Position numbers and translations under genes: made by a program
Notes under the pieces: generated by a model
Told to the model about the DNA's origin: nothing
Seen by the model: only the letters and a program-made list of their open reading frames with translations
Databases searched by the model: none
Shown here: positions 32,360 through 40,139 of the stretch, one piece after another
Layout: each line of letters starts with the position of its first letter
Numbering within the stretch: the first letter of the stretch is position 1
DNA from: Streptomyces hyaluromycini
Lineage (GTDB): Bacteria; Actinomycetota; Actinomycetes; Streptomycetales; Streptomycetaceae
Length of the DNA: 64,000 nucleotides
Assembly: GCF_002217755.1 (NCBI RefSeq)
Contig: NZ_BCFL01000028.1
Span: 150,063-214,062, forward strand
Direction: 5' to 3'

Positions 32360-33351
32360 CCGCCGTGCACCCGGACCACGCAGGATGCGGCCGACGTCGG
32401 GGGCGGGCAGAGCTCCATCGGCCGCAGCAAGCCGATCGCCCTGTCCGGAGGCGCAGGGCGCCCCCTCGGTCGAGCGCAGCAGGACAGGCGAGGTGGGCGT
32501 TCTTGTCGGTGAGGACGTCGCCCTTGACGACGGCGAACATCCCGGCGCCGGGGTCGGTGACGACGCTGCGGTGGTCGCCCTTGTGGGACAAGGTTCGTGC
32601 ACTCGGTCCAGGGCAAGAGCGGGCGGCGGCTACCGTACTCACCCGAGTGGCCGCCTCGTTCGCTGCACGTGTGCTTCGCCATGGAGGCGCCCCGTCGCGG
32701 AAGGCCTCGGTGTACTGCCGGCCGACGCCAACCGGGTGTCCTGTCAGCAGGGCAACCACGGATCGGCGTCAGCGGTCTCTTCCTTGCGCATGCTGAAGGC
32801 AGCTGTGTCCGTCCTGTGTGAACCCTGCGGTATCAAGTCGGCGTTCACGCGGCGATCGCCATTGAGGACGAACGTCTCGCCCTCCTGCCCCGAGGACACC
32901 TGGACGTATTCGGCGCAGTCCACTGGGCACGCGACGAAGCAGGCTCTGTCCCTGGCGTCGGCGCAAGGCTGCCAGATCATTGCGACCCAGTGCCCGCCGG
33001 AAGCTTCCGCGGTCACCGAGCCGTCGGGTGACCCGGCGTGGAAATCAATCCCTTCGTGGGCCCTGATCGGGCGACGGGACAGGATCATTCCGGCAGCCGC
33101 GCAGGAGGCGACGGCAAAGGTCGCGAACACCAAGGTGAGGGAGATCAACTCCTCGCACCTCTCCCTGGTCTCCCATCCCGGCACGGTGGCCGACCTCTGC
33201 TCATCCGGTAAGTCGCCGGAACACGGCTTGGGTTCACTCACCCCGCCCACCCCAGCAGACGCCGGACCACGGACCCACGACCTCCGACCGCACCCCACAC
33301 CCTCAGACGGCCACGAACCGCTCCGCGCAGCCCCGTAAGTTGCGAGACCGC
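32360..33351. other. Gene-poor decay region
   Basis: Nearly 1 kb without an intact gene. Open frames on both strands lack ribosome sites and have mixed codon usage. The only recognisable piece is a ferredoxin fragment on the minus strand at 32909-32986. Just upstream of it on the same strand a HEGIDFHAG string recalls M23 peptidases, but it is too short to call. Confidence 0.5.
32909..32986 (-). pseudogene. Remnant of a 7Fe/8Fe ferredoxin gene
   Basis: Translation VAMIWQPCADARDRACFVACPVDCAEY matches the N terminus of actinobacterial seven-iron ferredoxins (xVIxQPCxDxKDxACxxxCPVDCIYEG). The first four cysteines are kept. The second cluster motif (CxxCxxCxxxCP) and the C-terminal half are absent, replaced by unrelated sequence. 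There is no start codon or ribosome site in a sensible place. Confidence 0.65.
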
Positions 33352-33957
33352 TCAGCACTCACCGGCCGGACCCGGCCACAACGCCCGCACCGCGTCAGGC
33401 ACCTCGGCCACAACAACCGGATCGAGCAGAGCCACTTGGAGGATGTAGCCGGGGAGGATGGAAAGCATCGTTGAAGCGATCGCCTCGGCCGTCGCGTTCG
33501 CCGGCAGACCACCGCGTTCCTGGTGGTCACGGACCGAGGTGACCAGATTGGCGCGGATGCGGCCCATGAGATGGTCGAGCTTTCGCGCCAGCGAGCGGTT
33601 GCGCATGGCCTCTCCCCAGACCAGAACCGCGAGGCCGGCCACGCCCTCCTCGACGGACTTCGCCCGAATCACATCGAGCAGTTCCGCCATGACCGCCCCC
33701 ATGGATTGGCCCTGCCGGTTCGTGGCGACGGCGAGCGTGATGTCGAGGACATCGCGCATGTTCTCCTCGGCGATCGCGAGGATCACCTCGTCCTTGCTGG
33801 TGAAGTGTCGGTACACCGCGCCCGCGGACAGCCCCGCCTCCGCGAACAGATCCTGCATGGACGTGGAGTGGAACCCGTCGCGGAGGAAACAGCGGCGTGC
33901 CGCGTCCAGGATCTGCTCGCGGCGGGCGTCCATGTGCTGCTGGGTGACCTTGGGCAT
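33352..33957 (-). CDS. TetR/AcrR-family transcriptional regulator
   Basis: A 201-residue protein. Residues about 12-60 are the TetR DNA-binding domain (REQILDAARRCFLRDGFHST, then LSAGAVYRHFTSKDEVILAI), followed by an all-helical ligand domain. It is divergent from a membrane-protein gene, and the 109-bp spacer holds three related palindromes and a promoter. This makes it the probable repressor of that gene and of itself. The ligand is unknown. Confidence 0.92.
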   Translation of the reverse strand: MPKVTQQHMDARREQILDAARRCFLRDGFHSTSMQDLFAEAGLSAGAVYRHFTSKDEVILAIAEENMRDVLDITLAVATNRQGQSMGAVMAELLDVIRAKSVEEGVAGLAVLVWGEAMRNRSLARKLDHLMGRIRANLVTSVRDHQERGGLPANATAEAIASTMLSILPGYILQVALLDPVVVAEVPDAVRALWPGPAGEC

Positions 33958-33975
33958 GAGGCCAGTCTAGCAAAG

Positions 33976-33990
33976 AAAACGAACATTCGT
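33976..33990. promoter_or_regulatory. Operator copy 1 in the TetR/membrane-protein spacer
   Basis: AAAACGAACATTCGT contains the inverted repeat ACGAA-CA-TTCGT. It matches 34032-34046 at 13 of 15 positions, giving two direct copies 56 bp apart, a typical arrangement for a dimeric TetR repressor. Confidence 0.5.
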
Positions 33991-34020
33991 GTTGACGTTC
34001 GTCAACGCGCAGGCCAGAAT
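33991..34020 (+). promoter_or_regulatory. Promoter with palindromic -35 region
   Basis: TTGACG (33992-33997), a 17-bp spacer and CAGAAT (34015-34020) form a plausible promoter for the rightward gene. The -35 lies in the perfect palindrome GTTGACG-TT-CGTCAAC (33991-34006), so a TTGACG hexamer occurs on both strands and may serve both directions. Confidence 0.5.
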
Positions 34021-34031
34021 GAGATTCAAGA

Positions 34032-34046
34032 AAAACGATCATTCTT
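34032..34046. promoter_or_regulatory. Operator copy 2 in the TetR/membrane-protein spacer
   Basis: AAAACGATCATTCTT is the second, slightly degenerate copy of the 33976-33990 sequence. It lies between the -10 box and the start codon, where bound repressor would block transcription. Confidence 0.45.
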
Positions 34047-34066
34047 TTTTACGAGAAGGGCGAGCT

Positions 34067-35281
34067 GTGAGGAACCCCCTGTCAGGACACCGGGCATGGC
34101 GGGAAGTAGCCATTGCCGCCATCGCGCTGCCCATAGTGATCACTCTGGCGGTGATGGCGTTCGCCTGGCCGGCGGGGCGGATCTCGCCACGCGACGTCCC
34201 GGTCGGGATCGTGGGCACCGGGCCGGCCAGCCAGCACGCGGTGGAGGGACTGACCCGTGGGAAGCCCGGCGCGTTCGACTTCCGCCTCTACCCCGACCAG
34301 CAGGCCGCGCGGTCGGCGATCAAGAGCCGGGATGTCTACGGCGCCTTCGCCGTCTCCGGCCACAGCATCACCGTGCTGAAGGCCACCGCCGCCAGCCCCT
34401 CCGTGGCCCAGCTTCTGACCGATGTCGGACAGCAGTTGGCCGACAGGGCCACCCGGCAGATCGCCCAGCAGAAGGCCGCCCGGCAAAAGGCGGACGGTAC
34501 GCAGCCCCCGGCGAAGGCCCACAAGCAAGCAGCCGCCAAGCAGGGGGCCGCCGGTGCCGACTCCTCGGCGAGGGTCCTCGTGAAGGCGGTCGACGTGGTG
34601 CCCGTCGCCACGGAGGACCCCCGGGGCGTGGTGTTCAGCTCATCGGTCTTCCCGCTCACGATCTGCGGCATCCTGATCGGAGCGTTTGTCACGATGGCTC
34701 GCGGCCTGGCACGCCCGCGGCACCGAGTGCTGACACTTCTCGTCGCGTGCGCCGTCGCGGCCCTGGGCATCTATCTCGTGGCCCAGGGTTTCCTCGGGGC
34801 GCTGCCCCACAACCACGTGGCCACGTGGGCGATGTTGTCGCTCGACCTGCTCTCCATCAGCGCCACCGCCGCCGGCGTGGTCCGACTCCTCGGGCCGGCC
34901 GGCCTTGGGCTCAGCGCCGCGCTCATGGTCTTCGTGGGAAACGCCTTCTCCGGCGCCACCTCCGCTCCGGAGATGCTCCCCAAGGGCGTGGACTACGTCG
35001 GCCAGTGGCTGCCCCCCGGCGCCGGAGCCAGCCTGCTTCGCGACACCACGTATTTCGACGGCAACGCCGACGCAGGCCACCTCGCCGTCCTCGTTCTGTG
35101 GACCGTCTGCGGGCTCACAGCAGTCATGTTCGGCCACTGGGTCATCAGGGAACCCCGCGCCACGAAGACCAGTGCGACGGCTTCCGGGGAGTTGCTCCCG
35201 GCCCTGCCGGGGTCCGGCGCTGCCTTGTCGGTTCGGCGTCACGCGCACGCGCACGCCCGTCGCCACGACGGTGACGGCTGA
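34067..35281 (+). CDS. YhgE/Pip-like multi-pass membrane protein
   Basis: A 404-residue protein from GTG 34067 behind GAGAAGGG. The first membrane helix is IAAIALPIVITLAVMAFAW. An external loop of about 150 residues follows (DVPVGIVGTG, QAARSAIKSRDVYGAFAVSG and an Ala/Lys-rich stretch near 130-165), then five C-terminal helices. This layout is that of ABC-2/YhgE-Pip proteins often controlled by divergent TetR repressors and linked to export. No ATPase is adjacent. The C terminus is rich in His and Arg (RRHAHAHARRHDGDG). Confidence 0.8.
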   Translation: MRNPLSGHRAWREVAIAAIALPIVITLAVMAFAWPAGRISPRDVPVGIVGTGPASQHAVEGLTRGKPGAFDFRLYPDQQAARSAIKSRDVYGAFAVSGHSITVLKATAASPSVAQLLTDVGQQLADRATRQIAQQKAARQKADGTQPPAKAHKQAAAKQGAAGADSSARVLVKAVDVVPVATEDPRGVVFSSSVFPLTICGILIGAFVTMARGLARPRHRVLTLLVACAVAALGIYLVAQGFLGALPHNHVATWAMLSLDLLSISATAAGVVRLLGPAGLGLSAALMVFVGNAFSGATSAPEMLPKGVDYVGQWLPPGAGASLLRDTTYFDGNADAGHLAVLVLWTVCGLTAVMFGHWVIREPRATKTSATASGELLPALPGSGAALSVRRHAHAHARRHDGDG

Positions 35282-35528
35282 CACTGAGCGCTTCATGCGT
35301 GCAATCAGGCCCGGCAGCCAAGGACTTCAGCTCGGCGCCGAAGGCGAATGAGGCGCTGACGTAGGGCTGCTCCCGGCCTACATCGCCTCTGGCGCCATGT
35401 TCCCTGCCGGGACGGATCGCGGTCCTGGCCGTCAGCGCGGGCCGGCCTTCGGTACGACCACGACCACGGAGTACTGCGCGAGGTGTTGTACCGCGATGCC
35501 TCGCGCCGCACCAGAGCGGACACACACC

Positions 35529-35930
35529 ATGCCCACCCCACAACACCCTCAGCCGGCACGCCGGTCCGGGCATCCGCAGTCGGCCGACACCTCTCCGGCC
35601 ATCGCCCGGGCCTTCACTCTGCTCAGCAGACGCTGGAACGGCCTGGTCCTCATGGCCCTGGCCAAAGGCCCGGCCGACTTCGCACAGATTCGCGAGCGCG
35701 TCCCCGGCATCAGCGACCGCATGCTCGCCCGGCGCCTCCAGGAACTGACCGCGATCGGCCTGGTCGCCCAGGACGTCCGGCCCATGCCGTCATCGCGAAC
35801 CCGTTACGCGCTCTCCGCCCACGGCAAGGCCTTCCTCATCCCCCTGGCCGTTTTGTTCTTGTGGGCGGAGGATCACCTCCCGGCGAGCAGCTCGTCGGCG
35901 TCGGATCAACCGGCACCGCCAGGCCACTGA
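35529..35930 (+). CDS. HxlR-family transcriptional regulator
   Basis: A 133-residue protein from ATG 35529. The HxlR winged helix spans residues about 25-115 (ARAFTLLSRRWNGLVLMALA, FAQIRERVPGISDRMLARRLQELTAIGLV, then SSRTRYALSAHGKAF). The N-terminal Cys typical of redox-sensing HxlR proteins is absent. No target gene is adjacent: upstream is the membrane-protein gene on the same strand (247-bp gap), downstream a 500-bp empty stretch and a nitroreductase. HxlR proteins often control nitroreductase-type genes, so that gene is a possible target. Confidence 0.85.
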   Translation: MPTPQHPQPARRSGHPQSADTSPAIARAFTLLSRRWNGLVLMALAKGPADFAQIRERVPGISDRMLARRLQELTAIGLVAQDVRPMPSSRTRYALSAHGKAFLIPLAVLFLWAEDHLPASSSSASDQPAPPGH

Positions 35931-36432
35931 CCCCCTGTCCGCCCCGGCAGGGGGCTGGAGCTGGGCACATGCCTCCGGCGGGGATCGACCGACACCGGGA
36001 TGGAGGGGAGCGCCGTTCTCGACTGCCGCAGGGCGAGGAACGGCGGTGACTTCGCTGTCGTCGACGGGATCTGACCGAGCACGCGGAAGTAGTGCGCCGG
36101 GTTCACCGGCGCACCCCCGTCGACGTGCACGAAGATCAGCTTCGGGGGCCCGACGCCACCGCCCCGGGGAGGGCCCGGAACACCTCTGTGCAGCCGGCCT
36201 CCGGCTCCGTCATGACTTTCCTGCCTCGCCGCCACCGCTGCGTCCCTTTCCGGGATGCGAGCGGGAGTCACGGCTCGCGACGATCGCAGCGCCGCGCGAT
36301 GCACTTCCGCGTCGTCGGCCGTGCGAGGCGCGTCCCAGTACTACTGCCCACCATGCCATTTGGAGCATATTGTTACGTTTTGCGACCCTCCGGCCGTCAA
36401 GGGGAGGCATGGAGAGCGGACAAGGGAGATGG
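35931..36432. other. Spacer before the nitroreductase gene
   Basis: About 500 bp with no supportable gene on either strand. The last 80 bases are less GC-rich (ATTTGGAGCATATTGTTACG near 36360) and probably hold the nitroreductase promoter. Nothing else was recognised. Confidence 0.4.
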
Positions 36433-37104
36433 GTGATCTTGGACGTCTACGAGGCAGTCAGGAGCCGACGAGCGGTACGTGGATTCACCGACAGGCCCGT
36501 CTCGAGGGAGGTACTGGAGCGGGTGCTGTCCGCTGCGGCTTGGGCGCCGTCCGGGTCGAACCTCCAGCCCTGGCGCGTCTACGTGCTGACCGGCCGGCCA
36601 CTGGGCGAACTCAAGGAGCTCGCCGGCGAGCGCGTGACCGCATGCGACCCCTGGGACGAGCGGGAGTACGAGATGTACCCGCCTGCACTGCAGTCCCCGT
36701 ACCGCGAGCGCCGATCCGCCTTCGGCGCGGAGCGTTACAGCGCACTGGGCATCGCGCGCGAGGACTGGGAGGCGCGCCAGCGGGCCGCTTCCGCGAACTG
36801 GAACTGCTTCGGCGCGCCCGCCGCCCTGTTCTGCTACATCGACCGAGGTCTGGGCCGGCCCCAGTGGTCCGACGTGGGCATGTATCTGCAGACCGTGATG
36901 CTGCTGCTCCGCGCCGAAGGCCTGCACAGCTGCCCGCAGATGGCGTGGTCGGTGTATCGCAAGACCGTCGCGGAGGTCCTGTCACCCCCGGACGACCTCA
37001 TCCTCTTCTGCGGCATGTCGATCGGATTCGAAGACGCCGCAGTGCCCTACACCCGTACAGGCCGAGCACCGCTCGACGAGACGGTCACGTTCGTCGATGA
37101 CTAG
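36433..37104 (+). CDS. Nitroreductase-family flavoprotein
   Basis: A 223-residue protein. VYEAVRSRRAVRGFTDRPVS at the N terminus is the FMN-phosphate-binding SRRSxRxF pattern, and AAWAPSGSNLQPWRVYVLTG near residue 40 is the second FMN motif. DVGMYLQTVMLLLRAEGLHSCPQ near residue 148 is also typical. It reduces nitroaromatics, quinones or similar substrates using NAD(P)H and FMN. GTG 36433 was chosen for its proximity to GGGAGA; ATG 36409 and TTG 36439 are alternatives. A flavin-reductase remnant begins about 20 bp after its stop. Confidence 0.9.
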   Translation: MILDVYEAVRSRRAVRGFTDRPVSREVLERVLSAAAWAPSGSNLQPWRVYVLTGRPLGELKELAGERVTACDPWDEREYEMYPPALQSPYRERRSAFGAERYSALGIAREDWEARQRAASANWNCFGAPAALFCYIDRGLGRPQWSDVGMYLQTVMLLLRAEGLHSCPQMAWSVYRKTVAEVLSPPDDLILFCGMSIGFEDAAVPYTRTGRAPLDETVTFVDD

Positions 37105-37122
37105 TCGGCACCCGACGGACGT

Positions 37123-37221
37123 ACCGAGAACCTGGCCCCGCACTCCTTCTTCAGCATCGCCGGCACCGATCCCCCGATCGTCCAGTTCACCTCGCTCGGC
37201 CGGAAGGACTCCCCGCGCTCG
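37123..37221 (+). pseudogene. Remnant of a flavin-reductase-like gene
   Basis: In frame from 37126 the translation is ENLAPHSFFSIAGTDPPIVQ followed by FTSLGRKDSPRS. This matches the core of the flavin reductase-like FMN-binding family (N-APxSxFNxxSxDPPxVxxSxxxRKDT). Both flanks are missing and the frame has no start. It sits about 20 bp after the nitroreductase stop, so the two may once have been a flavoenzyme pair. Confidence 0.65.
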
Positions 37222-37480
37222 CCCTCCAGAGCGGCAGCCGCTCATGTGGCTTTGGAGTGCCGTTCACACACCACCCTGCACTGGGCCGGACGACCTCGTG
37301 GCATCGCCCATCGCGTAGGAACATCCGGAAGACGTTTGCGCGGCGCCGGGCGAGCCGTGTCCGGCGAGAACGGGTGCCGACGCCGCCCTGCGTCATGCGT
37401 GGGCTCCCAGCCCTCATATCTCACATATGCGGCATGACCCAGCAGCGGTGCTCCCATCGTGCTCGCGCGCTCATCGGCGT
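37222..37480. other. Spacer between the flavin-reductase remnant and the GntR promoter
   Basis: No gene or known element was recognised in these 259 bases. Open frames are short and lack ribosome sites. Confidence 0.35.
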
Positions 37481-37510
37481 TTGACAGCTTCGCCTTGCTT
37501 CCACCATGCT
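37481..37510 (+). promoter_or_regulatory. Promoter of the YtrA-type GntR gene
   Basis: A perfect TTGACA (37481-37486) and CATGCT (37505-37510) are separated by 18 bases. The promoter lies 47 bp before the GTG start. Confidence 0.6.
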
Positions 37511-37542
37511 TCCATTAATTCATTAGCACAATGATGATGGAA
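37510..37542. promoter_or_regulatory. Candidate YtrA-type operator
   Basis: Outer arms TTCCAT (37510-37515) and ATGGAA (37537-37542) enclose inner CATT/AATG arms, forming an imperfect inverted repeat in unusually AT-rich DNA. It lies immediately downstream of the -10 box, a position expected for autorepression by the GntR protein encoded next. Confidence 0.5.
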
Positions 37543-37556
37543 CCGAGGAAGGCGAC

Positions 37557-37988
37557 GTGATCGACTACCGGATCGACCGTGGCAGCGGCGTACCGGCCTA
37601 TGTGCAGATCGTCGAGCAGACCGAACGGGCGCTCCGGATGGGCTTTCTGAAGGTCGGGGACAAGCTGCCCACGGCCAAGGAGGTGGTGGCGGCGACCGCC
37701 ATCAACCCCAACACCGTGCTCCGGGCCTACCGCGACCTGGAGCAGGCCGGCCTGGTCGAACTGCGCCGCGGCCTCGGAACCTTCGTGACGCGATCACTCG
37801 CCCGACCCGGCGCGGAGGACGACTCGCCGCTGCGCCGGGAGGTCACCGACTGGGTGGCACGCGCGCGGGCCGCGGGCCTGGAGCGGGCCGATGTCCTCGC
37901 CATGGTCACCGCGGTCCTGGACGTCTACGACGACGAGCACGCCAGCCGCACCCCGGGCGACCGGCAGCGGAAGAAGGAGGACGCATGA
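37557..37988 (+). CDS. GntR-family regulator, YtrA subfamily
   Basis: A 143-residue protein from GTG 37557 after GAGGAAGG. The short winged helix (residues about 12-75: VPAYVQIVEQTERALRMGFL, LPTAKEVVAATAINPNTVLRAYRDLEQAGLV) with only a small C-terminal tail is the YtrA type, which normally represses a downstream ABC transporter operon. The next gene starts with ATGA overlap and carries the beginning of an ABC ATPase, but the operon is internally deleted. The regulator looks intact. Confidence 0.92.
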   Translation: MIDYRIDRGSGVPAYVQIVEQTERALRMGFLKVGDKLPTAKEVVAATAINPNTVLRAYRDLEQAGLVELRRGLGTFVTRSLARPGAEDDSPLRREVTDWVARARAAGLERADVLAMVTAVLDVYDDEHASRTPGDRQRKKEDA

Positions 37989-38590
37989 CCGAGCCTGACG
38001 CGCCGGCCGCGCTGTGCGCCACGGGTCTCGGATTCCGGTACCGAAGGCGGGGCGGCTGGGCCCTGCGGGACTGCGAGTTCACCGTGCCCGGCGGTCGCAT
38101 CGCCGGCATCGGTGCGGCCGCCCTGGTCCTGGCCGCCGTCATCGCCGCCTACTGCCGCTCGGGCATGCTGGACGCCCTGCGCAGCGGGCTGTTCGACCAC
38201 TGCGCCACCGGGCCGCTGTACTGCACCCGGTCCGGCACCGGCCAGCTCCTCCTGCTGGAGTGGACCCACTGGACCCGGCTGCTGGTCCCGCCGCACACCT
38301 ACGTCAGCGCCGGCATCATCCCCAAAGCGCCGATGGGCGAGAAGTGGTCGACCGGCGACTACGGCCTGATCACCGCCTCCGGCCGCCACGACTCCGTGTT
38401 CAACTGCCCCTTCCCGTCAGGTTCCCAGCTCAAGGAGTGCATGACGGCGCACGGGTACGTCGTCCGCTTCTACGAAGCCGACCCGGCCGGTGACTACTGG
38501 ACCTTCCAGTGGACCGACACCGCCGTCCTCGGCGGCCTGGCCGTCCTGCTCACGGTCGTCACCGTGCTGCTCCTGCGCCGCCGCGTCTGA
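37985..38590 (+). pseudogene. ABC ATPase start fused to ABC permease end by internal deletion
   Basis: The 201-codon frame begins ALCATGLGFRYRRRGGWALR and DCEFTVPGGRIAG (residues about 9-41), the N terminus of an ABC ATPase, but switches at about 38104-38112 to IGAAALVLAAVIAAYC, a membrane helix. From there it reads as a permease tail: extracellular part with GDYWTFQWTDTAV, then a last helix ending LLLRRRV. Walker A, signature and Walker B are all missing. The simplest reading is one in-frame deletion that removed most of the ATPase and the front of the following permease. The product may still be made as a two-helix membrane protein. Confidence 0.75.
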
Positions 38591-38685
38591 CCACGGCGAC
38601 CGCATCGAGGCACATCCGCCTCACCACGTCATCGCCTTCATTCCGCACCGGGACTCCCCCTCTTCTGCACGGAGGCCGCTTCATC

Positions 38686-38952
38686 ATGCCCGCCGACGCC
38701 AAGTCACCGAAGAAACTGCGCAACAACCGCGCCGCACTCACCCATAAGACCGGTTACGCCCTGCGCCGCCCCGGCCGCACCGAGGGCACCGAACACCAGG
38801 TACTGCGCTAGGACTTCTACTACCGCACCGAGACCCTCCTGGGCCTGGCACAGCGGCACGGCCTGCACGCGCGGTTCATGGAGGACTGGGAGAAGCGCCC
38901 GCACGGCCAGTCGAAGATACGCGTCAGCCACTCGCCCCTGCCCATCGCCTGA
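38686..38952 (+). pseudogene. Methyltransferase tail with in-frame stop
   Basis: Reading from ATG 38686, the frame meets TAG at 38809-38811. The same frame continues DFYYRTETLLGLAQRHGLHA, then RFMEDWEKRPHGQSKIRVSH, to TGA 38952. The second half matches the C-terminal end of class I SAM methyltransferases that finish with a QSKIRxT-like strand. The SAM-binding domain is absent and the first half is of unclear origin. Confidence 0.55.
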
Positions 38953-38970
38953 GACGGTCCTGATTCCGAC

Positions 38971-40109
38971 ATGCCGTCCCCCGAACCTCACAGCGGGCAG
39001 TCTCGCCTGACCGCGATAGACGGGCTCCGCCTGGTGGCAGCGGTGATGGTGGCCGCCTACCACTTCCTGGGCACGCCCACCCCGCACTTCTGGGGCAGGG
39101 CCGAGCTCCGGGATTCCGCCCCGCTCCTGCACGAGATCAGCCGCTACGGCTGGCTCGGCGTCGAGTTCTTCTTCCTCATCAGCGGATTCGTGATCTGCAT
39201 GAGCTGCTGGGGGCGGACTCCCGCGCAGTTCGCCGTCTCCCGAGTCTCACGGCTCTTCCCGGCCTACTGGTGCGCGGTCCTCCCGGTCGTCCTGCTCGTC
39301 CTGGTCTCGCGGCCGGGCCATCGTCCCGCCGCCACGCGCATCGACCCCCGTACGGTCCTGGGGAACCTGACGATGGCCCCAGGACCGCTGGGGCTCGATC
39401 CGGTCGACGGAGTCAGCTGGACGCTCTGGGTGGAGGCGCGTTTCTACCTGCTGATGGCCGCGTTGCTGGTCTTCGGCCTGTCCTACCGGAGGGTGGTGGC
39501 CTTCTGCGGAGTATGGCTCCTGGCCGGTGTCACCGCCCTTGAACTCCGCTCACCGCTGCTCGACGAATTCGTACTGACCCGGTACACCGGCCTCTTCGTC
39601 GCCGGGATCGTGCTCTGCCTCATGCACAGGTTCGGACAGAACCTCCTGCTCTGGCTGCTGCTCGGTTTCGCCTGGTGCTACCAACTCACCGTGCTCGAAC
39701 TGCGGGTGGCCGACCACGCTGCCGTACCCCCTGGCGAGGGCCGGCCTTCCTGGGCCGCCTGCGCGGTCGTACTCACCCTCTGCCTCGGGCTGCTGGCCCT
39801 CGCCGGAATCGGCCCGCTCGCCGGACTGCGACGGCGTTGGCCGGTGACCGCCGGGGCGCTCACCTACCCCTTCTACCTCGTCCACCAGAGCCTCGGAATT
39901 CCCCTGGCCAAAGGCTTGATCCGGGCGTTCCCGAGGCTGGGGCCACTGCCCTCGATGGCACGTCCGTCCTCTGCATGCTGGGGCTGTCCCTGCTCGTCCA
40001 CACCCTGGTGGAGCGTGGGCTCGGACGCCTCCTGAGACATCACCTGACGCTCGACATACGGCTGCGGGACCTCACACCCGCGAAGCCGGCTCTCACCCGC
40101 ACGCGGTAA
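38971..40109 (+). pseudogene. Acyltransferase-3 (OafA-like) gene with C-terminal frameshift
   Basis: The protein begins LTAIDGLRLVAAVMVAAYHF, with GWLGVEFFFLISGFVI and RVSRLFPAYW, all signatures of membrane O-acyltransferases that modify sugars or peptidoglycan, and has about ten helices. The first frame (38971-40035) degenerates after AFPRLGPLP into a Ser/Pro/Trp-rich tail. The next frame supplies the expected ending, LCMLGLSLLVHTLVERGLGR to TAA 40109. A one-base shift between about 39930 and 39965 therefore separates the last helix. It may be a real lesion or a base error. Confidence 0.75.
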
Positions 40110-40139
40110 CCCCGGAACTCCACCGAAGAAAGGGCTCCC

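Noticed and set aside
32744..33358. Intact 204-residue minus-strand protein
   Set aside because: Only about 26 residues resemble a ferredoxin; the rest is mixed-composition sequence and there is no ribosome site. I call it a remnant instead.
35906..36304. Minus-strand 132-codon frame with KLIFVHVDGGAPVN
   Set aside because: The string looks protein-like but matches no family I know, and the rest is Arg/Pro-rich. Not enough to call a gene or remnant.
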